A program made the translations under genes and the position numbers. The notes below the pieces were generated by a model. That model made no database searches and was not told the DNA's origin. It worked only from the letters and a program-made list of their open reading frames with translations. A stretch of 64,000 nt of DNA from Sphingomonas sp. (GTDB lineage Bacteria > Pseudomonadota > Alphaproteobacteria > Sphingomonadales > Sphingomonadaceae). Positions 39,380-46,892 of this stretch are shown piece after piece (the first letter of the stretch is position 1; each line of letters starts with the position of its first letter). The DNA is taken from contig NZ_JAHBZI010000001.1 of the NCBI RefSeq assembly GCF_019635515.1, positions 1,736,001 to 1,800,000 on the forward strand. Reading direction: 5' to 3'.

Positions 39380-40384
39380 TTACTCCTGGAAGATAGCCGG
39401 CGTCCCCGGCTTTATCATCAGCGACAGCCGCGCCGCATCCCAATTTGTCAGCCGGATGCAGCCATGGCTCTCGGTGCGGCCGATCGTCTGCGGCTCCGGG
39501 GTGCCGTGAATGCCGTAATGCTCCTTCGACAGATCGAGCCAGATCACCCCGACCGGACCGTTCGGGCCCGGCGGCAGCATCGCCGCCTTGTCGCCCGGCT
39601 TGGCATCCCAGAACAGGTCGGGGTTGAAGTGAAACTTGGGATTATAGTCGGCGCCATTGATCTTCCACGTGCCGATCGGCAGCGGATCGTGCTTGCTGCC
39701 CATCGTCGCGCTGAACTGGGCGACGAGCCGCTCGCCGGAATAGACCTTGAGCACGCTTTCGGACTTGTCGACCACGATCCGGTCGCCGCTGGGCTGATTG
39801 GCATCGACATTGAGATCGGTGAGCGTCTGCTTCCAGTCTTCGCGCAGATCGGCCGGATAGTCGCGCGAGGCGGGCAGCGCATTGGGGAAGATGAAGGTCG
39901 AACCGACGCCGATCGGCGCACCGCCCGGATTGAGCTCGACCAGCACTTCCGGCGTGGTGTGAAACATCTCGGCGAGCTTTTCGAGCGGGCGGGTATAGGC
40001 GAGCGCGCTCAGCTTGGCCTGCGCGGCCGGATCCTTCGGCAGCGGATTGACATAGGGACCGCGCAGCGCCGCCGCGTCGAGCGTCAGCTTCTTGACCGGG
40101 CGCAGCGCGCGATAGGGATAGAGCGCCTCCAGCGTCGGGCGATCGAGCTTGCCGCTGGTCGCCATTCCCCGTGAGGTCTGGAAGCCTCTGAGCGCCGCGG
40201 TCAGCGACTGGCCCTCGCGCCCGTCGAGAATGCCGGGCGAAAAACCGAGATGATCGAGGATCACTTGCGCATGGAGGACGGTATAGTCGATCGGCGGGCG
40301 TGCCTTGGTGGCTGCTTGCCCCCAAGCTGCGGGCGTGAGCGAAAAGCATGTGAGGCAGGCGGCAATGGCTAGCTTTTTCCGCAC
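39380..40384 (-). CDS. L,D-transpeptidase (YkuD) with peptidoglycan-binding domain
   Basis: A 334-residue secreted protein: signal peptide (KLAIAACLTCFSLTPAAW), a peptidoglycan-binding-like domain (LGFSPGILDGREGQSLTAAL), a LysM-like stretch near 130-150, and the YkuD domain from about 195 ending in ESHGCIRLTNWDAARL with catalytic Cys near 309 and the preceding His. It forms 3-3 cross-links or anchors proteins to peptidoglycan. It is paired with the M23 gene. Confidence 0.92.
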   Translation of the reverse strand: MRKKLAIAACLTCFSLTPAAWGQAATKARPPIDYTVLHAQVILDHLGFSPGILDGREGQSLTAALRGFQTSRGMATSGKLDRPTLEALYPYRALRPVKKLTLDAAALRGPYVNPLPKDPAAQAKLSALAYTRPLEKLAEMFHTTPEVLVELNPGGAPIGVGSTFIFPNALPASRDYPADLREDWKQTLTDLNVDANQPSGDRIVVDKSESVLKVYSGERLVAQFSATMGSKHDPLPIGTWKINGADYNPKFHFNPDLFWDAKPGDKAAMLPPGPNGPVGVIWLDLSKEHYGIHGTPEPQTIGRTESHGCIRLTNWDAARLSLMIKPGTPAIFQE

Positions 40385-40456
40385 CGATTCAATCTCCTGA
40401 CGAACAATGGTTCGATAGGAGAACGATTATGGAAGGGGCTGGTTGCTTCGTTACCC

Positions 40457-40538
40457 GTCATCCCGGCGAACGCCGGGACCCAGAGCAATGGAACGCATCG
40501 CTGAGTAACCCTGAATCCCGGATCAAGTCCGGGAAGAC
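40457..40538. repeat. Hairpin repeat with mismatched arms (family B left, family A right)
   Basis: The left arm 40457-40483 carries the family B core (CCCGGCGAACGCCGGG) and the right arm 40511-40538 the family A-like core (CCCGGATCAAGTCCGGG). The outer ends still pair partly, but the cores do not. It lies between thiE and the L,D-transpeptidase. Confidence 0.78.
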
Positions 40539-40541
40539 GAG

Positions 40542-41228
40542 TTAGAGGTTGAGAATCGCACCGAACGCCCTGATCGCCGCTACCTCGTCGCCACCCCACA
40601 CCGCGCCCGACACCGCAAGAAAGTCCGCCCCCGCAGCAACCAGCGGCGCGGCGTTCTGCGGCGTGATCCCGCCGATCGCCACGCACGGAATTTCGAACAC
40701 CGTCGACCACCAGCTGAGGATCACCGGCTCGGGCCGATGGTGCGTCTCCTTGGTCGCGGTCGGATAGAAAGCGCCGAATGCGACATAATCCGCCCCGCCC
40801 TCGCCCGCTTCCATCGCGAGATGGCGGCTGTCGTGGCAGGTCACACCGATCTGCGCGGCCGGCCCCAGCAATGCCCGCGCATCGCGCGGGTCGCCATCGC
40901 CCTGCCCGAGATGCACGCCGTCGGCGCCCAGCCTTTTGGCCAGCCCGACATCGTCATTGACGATGAACGCGACATCGGCGTCACCGCAGATGCGCTGAAG
41001 CGGCTCGGCAAGCCCTGCGGCTTCATGCTGGTCGACGCCCTTCACGCGGAACTGAAACGCCGCGACGGGCCCCGCATCGAATGCGCGCTTCAGCCGATCG
41101 GCGAACCCGCCGGTCACATCCAGCGGCGAGATCAGATAGAGCTGGCACGGCGGCCGCCGGTCATCGCGCCGGAACTGATCGGCGAAATTTGGATCGAGCG
41201 GTGGCAGGCCGTCTTCGTGTTCGGTCAT
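40542..41228 (-). CDS. thiE: Thiamine phosphate synthase
   Basis: A 228-residue TIM-barrel enzyme that joins the thiazole and pyrimidine halves of thiamine. Motifs are FQFRVKGVDQHEA, FIVNDDVGLAKRLGADGVHL, QGDGDPRDARALLG, GADYVAFGAFYPTATK and VAIGGITPQNAAPLVAAGAD. The N-terminal DRRPPCQLYLISPLDV extension is common in sphingomonads. It follows fba and the small monooxygenase-like gene on the same strand. Confidence 0.93.
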   Translation of the reverse strand: MTEHEDGLPPLDPNFADQFRRDDRRPPCQLYLISPLDVTGGFADRLKRAFDAGPVAAFQFRVKGVDQHEAAGLAEPLQRICGDADVAFIVNDDVGLAKRLGADGVHLGQGDGDPRDARALLGPAAQIGVTCHDSRHLAMEAGEGGADYVAFGAFYPTATKETHHRPEPVILSWWSTVFEIPCVAIGGITPQNAAPLVAAGADFLAVSGAVWGGDEVAAIRAFGAILNL

Positions 41229-41272
41229 GCTGCGCTCTTCGCGCCCATAGGTACGCGGGTCAAGCGCACTAA

Positions 41273-41295
41273 ATCCTCTCCCTCCGGGAGAGGAT
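41273..41295. repeat. Short perfect hairpin in thiE leader
   Basis: ATCCTCTCCC (41273-41282), loop TCC, and GGGAGAGGAT (41286-41295). It lies between the preceding stop and the thiE start. It has no T-tract; it resembles the common LSPSGRG-type dispersed palindrome. A riboswitch is not apparent. Confidence 0.6.
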
Positions 41296-41693
41296 CAGTC
41301 CCGCTTCACGAAGCTGGCGCCGGGCAGCGGCCGCGTCTCGGCGCTGATCTCGAAACCGGCGATCAGCGGCCGCCCCTTGCGGATCGCCTCCTTTACCGAC
41401 GGCAAAGCGAGCGAGGCGGCATGGCTTTCCTTCTTGTCCCAGATCTCCGTGATCCAGATCGCGTCCGGATCTTCATGATCCTCGGCGACCAGATAGGCCA
41501 GGCAGCCCGGCATCGCACTGGTGCCGCCGCTCAGGATCGCGACCAGCGCGTCGCGATTTCCCGGCGTCGCCTTCATCTTGCCGATCATGCCGAACGGCGG
41601 GTCGATCTCTTCCATGGCCGTCCCCTTGGCAAAGGCCGGGCCGCCCAGCAAGGCGAGGGCAAGCCCCGCGAGCACCGGGCGGCGGCCGGTCAT
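41295..41693 (-). CDS. Antibiotic biosynthesis monooxygenase (ABM)-like protein, exported
   Basis: A 132-residue protein with an N-terminal Tat-like or Sec signal (TGRRPVLAGLALALLGGPAFA) followed by an ABM/quinol-monooxygenase-like ferredoxin fold (FGMIGKMKATPGNRDALVAI, WITEIWDKKESHAASLALPS). Export is unusual because most ABM proteins are cytoplasmic. It overlaps the fba stop by four bases (ATGA). Confidence 0.75.
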   Translation of the reverse strand: MTGRRPVLAGLALALLGGPAFAKGTAMEEIDPPFGMIGKMKATPGNRDALVAILSGGTSAMPGCLAYLVAEDHEDPDAIWITEIWDKKESHAASLALPSVKEAIRKGRPLIAGFEISAETRPLPGASFVKRD

Positions 41694-42595
41694 GCTGGCA
41701 CCGCCGACTTTTCGGTGGAGGCCGCATAGATTTCGTCGATCGCCTCGCCCAGCGACGCGTCGAACTCCGCATCGCTCATGCCGTGGCGCAGGTCTTCGAG
41801 CAGCGCGCGGCTGAAGCTCGCGATCATGCCGCGGTTCTTGGCCAGCTCGGCACAGGCCTCAGGCCGCTTATAGCCGCCCGACAGCGCCACGACCCGCAGC
41901 ACGCGCGGATGATCGACCAGCGCATCGTACAGCCCGGCCTTGGCGGGGATCGACAGCTTGAGCATCACCTTGGCATCGCCCGGCATCGCATCGAGCGCCT
42001 TGAGCGTCTCTTCGAGCAGGATCTGGTCGCACTCGGCGCGCTCGGCGCTCTTGATGTTGATCTCGGGCTCCAGCATCGGCACCAGCCCGGCCGCCAGCAC
42101 CTGCTGCCCCACCTCGAACTGCTGCGCGACGATCGCGGCGATGCCCTCGCGGTTGGCGAGGTTGATCACCGAGCGCTCCTTGGTGCCGAACATGCCCAGT
42201 GCCTTGGCGCGCGCCAGCAGCGCGTCGAGCCCCGGCATCGGCTTCATCATCTGGACGCCATTGGCCTCGTCTTCGAGGCCCTTGTCGATCTTGAGGAACG
42301 GCACCACGCCCTTGTCGATCAGCGCCTGCGGGGTCGGCTTGCCGCCGACCTGCCCGTCCATCGTCCGCTCGAACAGGATCGCACCGATCACCTTGTCGCC
42401 GGTGAAGCTGGGCGAGCTGATGATCCGGCTGCGCATATCGTGGATCAGGGCGAACATCTCCTCGTCGCCGTTCCAGGCGCCCTCCTCGATGCCATAGCCC
42501 TTCAATGCCTTGGGTGTGGAGCCGCCCGACTGATCGAGCGCGGCGATGAAGCCTTTGCCGGAAGCGATCTTGGCGGTCATGTCGGCGATGTTCAT
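41690..42595 (-). CDS. Fructose-bisphosphate aldolase class I
   Basis: This 301-residue Schiff-base aldolase cleaves fructose 1,6-bisphosphate in glycolysis. It begins MNIADMTAKIASGKGFIAAL with DQSGGSTPKALKGYG, ILFERTMDG, GVVPFLKIDKGL (Lys), PMLEPEINI and LKLSIPAKAGLY (the putative Schiff-base Lys region). AGAGGGG lies five bases upstream of the ATG. In related genomes this gene usually lies close to pgk; here a slipin gene and tRNA-like sequences intervene. Confidence 0.94.
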   Translation of the reverse strand: MNIADMTAKIASGKGFIAALDQSGGSTPKALKGYGIEEGAWNGDEEMFALIHDMRSRIISSPSFTGDKVIGAILFERTMDGQVGGKPTPQALIDKGVVPFLKIDKGLEDEANGVQMMKPMPGLDALLARAKALGMFGTKERSVINLANREGIAAIVAQQFEVGQQVLAAGLVPMLEPEINIKSAERAECDQILLEETLKALDAMPGDAKVMLKLSIPAKAGLYDALVDHPRVLRVVALSGGYKRPEACAELAKNRGMIASFSRALLEDLRHGMSDAEFDASLGEAIDEIYAASTEKSAVPA

Positions 42596-42683
42596 GCAAG
42601 CCCCTCTTGGATAGTATTGGGGCGCTCTATCCAGTGGCTTGCTATCGCGAAACCCCTGACAACGCTGGCTGTTCCGCGCCACG

Positions 42684-42718
42684 AAAAAGGGGAGAGCCGG
42701 TTTCCCGACCCTCCCCTT
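42684..42718 (-). terminator. Rho-independent terminator after slipin gene
   Basis: On the reverse strand a 12-bp stem (two G-U pairs), GGGGAGGGTCGG / CCGGCTCTCCCC with a GAAA loop (42716-42689), is followed by five T (42688-42684). It lies just after the slipin stop. Confidence 0.85.
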
Positions 42719-42723
42719 CCCGG

Positions 42724-43866
42724 CTAGTCTCGCGGCTTGAGGCTCACGAGCTGATCGAGCACCGCGTTCAGGCCCGCGGACCCCGCATGCACGTCGATCC
42801 GCCCGATCTTCTCGGTCACCCGCTCGAGGCTTTCGAGCTCCTTCAGGCGAAGCAATGTCGGGTTATCCTCCATCAGCTTCGCCGTGTTGAGCAGCGACCG
42901 CGTCGCCGCGGTCTCCTCGCGCCGGCGGATGAGGTTGGCCTGCGCCACCTTTTCCGCCTCGACGACCTTGTTGATCAGCTCGCGCATGTCACCCGGAAGG
43001 ATGACATCCTTGACGCCGAGTTCGGTCACCCGAACGCCGATATCGCCAAGCTCGCGCCGGACATGATCGACGATCTGCGTATCGACCGACACGCGATCGT
43101 TCAGCACCTCGTCGAGCGTCCGGCCGCCCACGGCCTCGCGGACCGCGAACTGGACGAGCTTGTAGACATGCGCCGCGTAATCCGGCGTCGAGAGCGCCGC
43201 CTTCTCGACATCCGTCACCTGGACGAACGCCGTGAGGGTGACGCGTAGCGACACGCGATCCCGGGTCAGGATTTCCTGCGCGCTGACTTCGAGCGGCACC
43301 GGACGGGTATCCAGCGTCTTCGAAGTCACCTTGCGGCCAACCTGCCAGTAACCGTACCGGCCCGGGCCGAGCGTCTCGACGAGCTCGCCATCGGCGAACA
43401 CCAGGCCCGCCTCGGCTTCGCCGACCGCGACGATCGCGATCGGCGCCGGCGCGGCCGAACCGATCATCGCCGCCTTCTCGAACGCGACAAGCTGTCGCTT
43501 GTCGAGCCGCGCGAGACTGGTGGCGTCGAAGGTCTCGACCTCCACCCAGTCCATCACGCACCATACATGCACCGACTCGCCCGGCCGGACGATGTACGCC
43601 GCCCGGCCATCGATCCGGACCACCGCGACTTCGCCTTCCTGCGGCCGCACCGGGACGAAATTGCCCTGCGCGAGCTCCGGATGGCGCTTCTCGATGATCT
43701 CGGCCCAGGCCGAGGCGAACACGCCCGTCGCGACATAGGTCTCGACACGCTTCCGGTTCAGCCAGTCCCAAAGCCGGTAGCGGCCCGGGGACAGGATATC
43801 GATGACGCGGCCATCCTTGATGAGGAGGCCGCGCTGGCTCTCAGCGATCACAACAGTCTTCATCAT
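42724..43866 (-). CDS. Slipin / SPFH (band 7) domain protein
   Basis: A 380-residue protein without an obvious N-terminal membrane helix. The first 180 residues contain two similar halves: TVVIAESQRGLLIKDGRVID with LSPGRYRLWDW and then VAVGEAEAGLVFADGELVET with LGPGRYGYWQVG. The SPFH domain follows (EILTRDRVSLRVTLTAFVQV), with a C-terminal helical coil (VEAEKVAQANLIRRREETAA). Band 7 proteins assemble into membrane-associated rings. It has its own terminator and a 21-bp dyad about 85 bases before the start, so it appears to be an independently regulated single gene. Confidence 0.88.
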   Translation of the reverse strand: MMKTVVIAESQRGLLIKDGRVIDILSPGRYRLWDWLNRKRVETYVATGVFASAWAEIIEKRHPELAQGNFVPVRPQEGEVAVVRIDGRAAYIVRPGESVHVWCVMDWVEVETFDATSLARLDKRQLVAFEKAAMIGSAAPAPIAIVAVGEAEAGLVFADGELVETLGPGRYGYWQVGRKVTSKTLDTRPVPLEVSAQEILTRDRVSLRVTLTAFVQVTDVEKAALSTPDYAAHVYKLVQFAVREAVGGRTLDEVLNDRVSVDTQIVDHVRRELGDIGVRVTELGVKDVILPGDMRELINKVVEAEKVAQANLIRRREETAATRSLLNTAKLMEDNPTLLRLKELESLERVTEKIGRIDVHAGSAGLNAVLDQLVSLKPRD

Positions 43867-44310
43867 CGCCGGTCCTCCTCTCTTTGCTCACACGCGCACG
43901 GGCCTGTCCCGCCGCGGGGACGGGCGCGTTAGTCCGGCAAAGTAACGATTGCAACAATTATTTTGTTGCAGTGCAATATATAACGATATCTTTAAGTCTT
44001 GATGAAACCGAATTCAGTTACGCACGACAAGAAACGCCGAAAATCGACGCTGCCGGATATCAATTCTGGAATAGGTTGGCCGGCGGCGCATTCAGCCGAT
44101 GTCCGTGCGGGCTGGCGATTGAGGCAATGCTTGGGGACGTCTGACGAAAGGCGCGAACCAGCGGGCAAGCCCGCTGCCGGTACCAACGCCGCGCGCCCCT
44201 GCGCGCTGCCGATATCCTCGCCGACGCTGGGCCGGTCACCGGTTGCCTTTGGATTGGAGCCGCAGCCCCTGCCCTCCGGCGTGAATGCCCCGCCGGCCTT
44301 CCCGATTGGA
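43867..44310. other. Intergenic region upstream of slipin, AT-rich core, no gene
   Basis: About 440 bases with no convincing protein gene. Positions 43940-44070 are clearly richer in A+T than any neighbour and contain the dyad at 43950-43970. The remainder returns to high GC and holds no open frame with recognisable content. With the tRNA-like block that follows, it looks like the scar of an inserted element. Confidence 0.6.
43950..43970. promoter_or_regulatory. 21-bp dyad upstream of slipin gene (possible operator)
   Basis: TGCAACAA-TTATT-TTGTTGCA: perfect 8-bp arms with a 5-base spacer, in an AT-rich leader about 85 bases before the slipin start. It may be a repressor site or a short hairpin; there is no T-tract on either strand. 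Confidence 0.45.
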
Positions 44311-44346
44311 AGTGCCTTGCAAAGGGCACTGGCTTTACAGGCCAGT
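44311..44346 (-). other. Two consecutive tRNA-like anticodon-arm hairpins
   Basis: On the reverse strand, ACTGGC-CTGTAAA-GCCAGT (44346-44328) has the stem and seven-base loop of a tRNA-Tyr (GTA) anticodon arm. AGTGCC-CTTTGCAA-GGCACT (44330-44311) resembles a tRNA-Ala (TGC) anticodon arm with one extra base. Neither is within a full cloverleaf that I can draw. They overlap each other and the Thr-like tRNA. Confidence 0.4.
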
Positions 44347-44415
44347 CTGGAGCGGGGGTCGAACCCGCGACACGTAGATTACAAGTCTACTGCTCTCCCA
44401 CTGAGCTATCCAATG
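44344..44415 (-). tRNA. tRNA-Thr-like (TGT), weak acceptor stem
   Basis: It has a D-arm (TAGCTCAGTGGGAGAGCA), an anticodon arm GTAGA-CTTGTAA-TCTAC with anticodon TGT (Thr), and a T-arm GCGGG-TTCGACC-CCCGC. The acceptor strands CATTGGA and TCCAGAC pair at only five positions, including one G-U. No CCA is encoded. The 5' end overlaps another tRNA-like sequence. It may be a pseudo-tRNA or a member of a degenerate tRNA array. Confidence 0.55.
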
Positions 44416-44466
44416 GTGACGGAGTCGAACCGTCGGACTTGGACCTTAACCAAGTGGCTACCACGC
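44411..44466 (-). pseudogene. Truncated tRNA-like sequence lacking the anticodon arm
   Basis: The reverse strand shows acceptor-like GCGTGGT / ACCATTG (five pairs), a D-arm-like TAGCCACTTGGTTAAGG and a clear T-arm GACGG-TTCGACT-CCGTC. Nothing between them can form a normal anticodon arm beyond a few bases. It shares 44411-44415 with the Thr-like tRNA. Confidence 0.45.
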
Positions 44467-44591
44467 CAGGTCCGCTGCGCCATGGAACACGGATCCGGCA
44501 CGCCGGCCGCGCCCGGGAGGCTTTAGGAACCTCACCGAAATGGCAAAACGGACGGCGCGATTAGGCGCGTGGAAACAGTTTGTCCAGCAGG

Positions 44592-45785
44592 TTAATGCTG
44601 CAGTGCAGCAACACCAGGCAATTCCTTGCCTTCCATCCATTCGAGGAACGCGCCCCCGGCGGTGGAGATGAAGGTCATGTCGTCGGCCACGCCTGCCTGG
44701 TTGAGCGCGGCGACGGTGTCTCCGCCCCCCGCGACCGAAACCAGCGAGCCTTCCTTGGTCAGCGCCGCGACGGTATGCGCCAGACTCATCGTGGCGGTAT
44801 CGAACGGCGGCGTCTCGAACGCGCCCAGCGGACCGTTCCACACCAAAGTGCGGCAATTCTTGAGGACATCGCCTAAAGCCTCGGTCGCGGCAGGGCCGAC
44901 ATCTAGGATCATCTCGTCCTCGGCGACCTCATGGACGTTGCAGGTCCGCAGGCTCGGGGGGTTGGCGGCGAATTCCTTCGCGACCACCACGTCATAGGGC
45001 AGGTGGACGATGCAATTGGCCTTGTCCGCCGCGTCGAGGATCTCCTCGGCGGTGCCGGTCAGGTCATGCTCGCACAGCGACTTGCCGACATTGACGCCGC
45101 GCGCGGCGAGGAAGGTGTTGGCCATGCCGCCACCGATGATCAGGTGATCGACCTTGGCGACCAAATGCTTGAGCACGTCGAGCTTGGTCGAGACCTTGGC
45201 CCCGCCGACCACCGCCGCGACCGGATGCTCGGGATTGCCCAGCGCCTTGTCGAGCGCGTCGAGCTCTGCCTCCATCTGGCGGCCGGCAAAGGCGGGCAGC
45301 CTGTGCGCCAGCCCCTCGGTCGAGGCATGGGCGCGGTGTGCGGCGGAAAAGGCGTCGTTGACATAGAGATCGCCAAGCGCGGCGAAGCGCTCGACCGTCT
45401 CAGGCGCATTCTTCTCCTCACCCGGATCGAAGCGGGTATTTTCGAGGATGCCGATCTCGCCGTCCGTCATCTTGGCGATGGTCTCGGCGGCATATTCATC
45501 GTCGATGAAGCGCACCGGCCGGCCAATCACCGCCTCGAACGGCTTGGTGACCAGCGCCAGGCTCATCTCCGGATTGCGCTCCCCCTTGGGCCGCCCGAAA
45601 TGGGCGAGGACGATCACCTTCGCGCCTCGGTCGGAAAGTTCGGCGACGGTCTGCACCGCGGCGCGCAGACGGGTATCATCGGTCACCACGCCATCGGCCA
45701 TCGGCACGTTGACGTCCTCGCGCACCAGCACGCGCTTGCCGGCGATGTCACTCATATCGTCGAGGGTTTTGAAACTGCGCGCCAC
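44592..45785 (-). CDS. pgk: Phosphoglycerate kinase
   Basis: A 397-residue glycolytic kinase with [61 protein letters not shown] and [15 protein letters not shown] 45785 is chosen because AGGAG lies seven bases upstream; the ATG two codons earlier (45791) is too close to that site but remains possible. A family B hairpin repeat separates it from gap. Gene order tkt-gap-pgk. Confidence 0.95.
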   Translation of the reverse strand: MARSFKTLDDMSDIAGKRVLVREDVNVPMADGVVTDDTRLRAAVQTVAELSDRGAKVIVLAHFGRPKGERNPEMSLALVTKPFEAVIGRPVRFIDDEYAAETIAKMTDGEIGILENTRFDPGEEKNAPETVERFAALGDLYVNDAFSAAHRAHASTEGLAHRLPAFAGRQMEAELDALDKALGNPEHPVAAVVGGAKVSTKLDVLKHLVAKVDHLIIGGGMANTFLAARGVNVGKSLCEHDLTGTAEEILDAADKANCIVHLPYDVVVAKEFAANPPSLRTCNVHEVAEDEMILDVGPAATEALGDVLKNCRTLVWNGPLGAFETPPFDTATMSLAHTVAALTKEGSLVSVAGGGDTVAALNQAGVADDMTFISTAGGAFLEWMEGKELPGVAALQH

Positions 45786-45801
45786 TGTCATTCTCCTACC
45801 C

Positions 45802-45880
45802 GTCACCCCGGCGAAAGCCGGGGCCAGGGTCACAAACGATACCGCCTTTGGCTCCGGGTCCCGGCTTTCGCCGGGGTGAC
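45802..45880. repeat. Long hairpin repeat, family B
   Basis: Arms 45802-45825 and 45856-45880 with core CCCCGGCGAAAGCCGGGG and its complement; it fills the gap-pgk interval and ends four bases before the gap stop. Confidence 0.87.
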
Positions 45881-45883
45881 GAA

Positions 45884-46888
45884 CTAGAGGCGAGCCATCG
45901 CCGTCGCGGTATCGACCATGCGGTTCGAGAAGCCCCATTCATTGTCGTACCAGCTGACGACGCGGACCAGCTTGCCCTCCATCACCGTCGTCTCAAGGCT
46001 ATCGACCGTCGAACTGTACGGGGTGTGGACAATGTCGATCGATACCAGCGGCTCGTCCGAATAATGCAAGACGCCCTTGAGCGGGCCGCTCTCCGACGCC
46101 GCCTTGAGAATCGAATTGATCTCTTCCTTGGTGGTGTCGCGCTTCGGTGTGAAGGTCAGGTCGATCAGTGAGCCATCGGGAACCGGCACGCGCACCGACG
46201 AACCGTCAAGCTTGCCCTTCAATTCGGGCATCACTTCACCAACCGCGCGGGCCGCTCCGGTGGTGGTCGGGATCATGCTCATCGCCGCGGCGCGGGCGCG
46301 GCGGAGATCGTCATGGATCTGGTCGAGAATCTTCTGGTCGTTGGTATAGGCATGGACCGTGGTCATGAAGCCGCGCTCGATGCCGACGCTGTCGTTGAGC
46401 ACCTTGGCGACCGGCGCCAGGCAGTTGGTGGTGCACGAAGCGTTCGAGACGATCGTATGGCCGGCCTCCAGCTTGTCGTGGTTGACGCCATAGACGACGG
46501 TCAGGTCGACATTCTTGCCCGGCGCCGAGATCAGCACCTTCTTGGCGCCGGCATCGATATGCTTCTGGGCCGATGCGCGATCGGTGAAGAAGCCGGTGCA
46601 CTCCAGCACCAGATCGACCTGGTTCTTGGCGTGCGGCAGATTGGCGGGATCGCGCTCCTTGGTGACGTGGATGCGCTTGCCGTCGACGATCAGGTCGTCG
46701 CCATCGGCCGAGACCGTGCCCGGATACTTGCCATGCACCGAATCGCGCGAGAAAAGCCAGGCGTTCGACTTCGCGTCGGCAAGGTCGTTGATCGTGACCA
46801 GTTCGAGGCCGCTGTCGGGGCGCTCCAGGATGGCGCGCGCCACCAGCCGGCCGATGCGTCCGAACCCGTTGATCGCAACCTTCGTCAT
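45884..46888 (-). CDS. gap: Glyceraldehyde-3-phosphate dehydrogenase, type I
   Basis: A 334-residue enzyme. The Rossmann motif is [18 protein letters not shown]; the catalytic loop [13 protein letters not shown] has Cys152. The C-terminal [18 protein letters not shown] is the standard signature. It starts five bases after the tkt stop. Confidence 0.97.
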   Translation of the reverse strand: MTKVAINGFGRIGRLVARAILERPDSGLELVTINDLADAKSNAWLFSRDSVHGKYPGTVSADGDDLIVDGKRIHVTKERDPANLPHAKNQVDLVLECTGFFTDRASAQKHIDAGAKKVLISAPGKNVDLTVVYGVNHDKLEAGHTIVSNASCTTNCLAPVAKVLNDSVGIERGFMTTVHAYTNDQKILDQIHDDLRRARAAAMSMIPTTTGAARAVGEVMPELKGKLDGSSVRVPVPDGSLIDLTFTPKRDTTKEEINSILKAASESGPLKGVLHYSDEPLVSIDIVHTPYSSTVDSLETTVMEGKLVRVVSWYDNEWGFSNRMVDTATAMARL

Positions 46889-46892
46889 GCTC

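Noticed and set aside
41229..41294. Thiamine (THI-box) riboswitch upstream of thiE
   Set aside because: Only a short perfect hairpin is present; the conserved CTGAGA-type core is missing and the space is too small.
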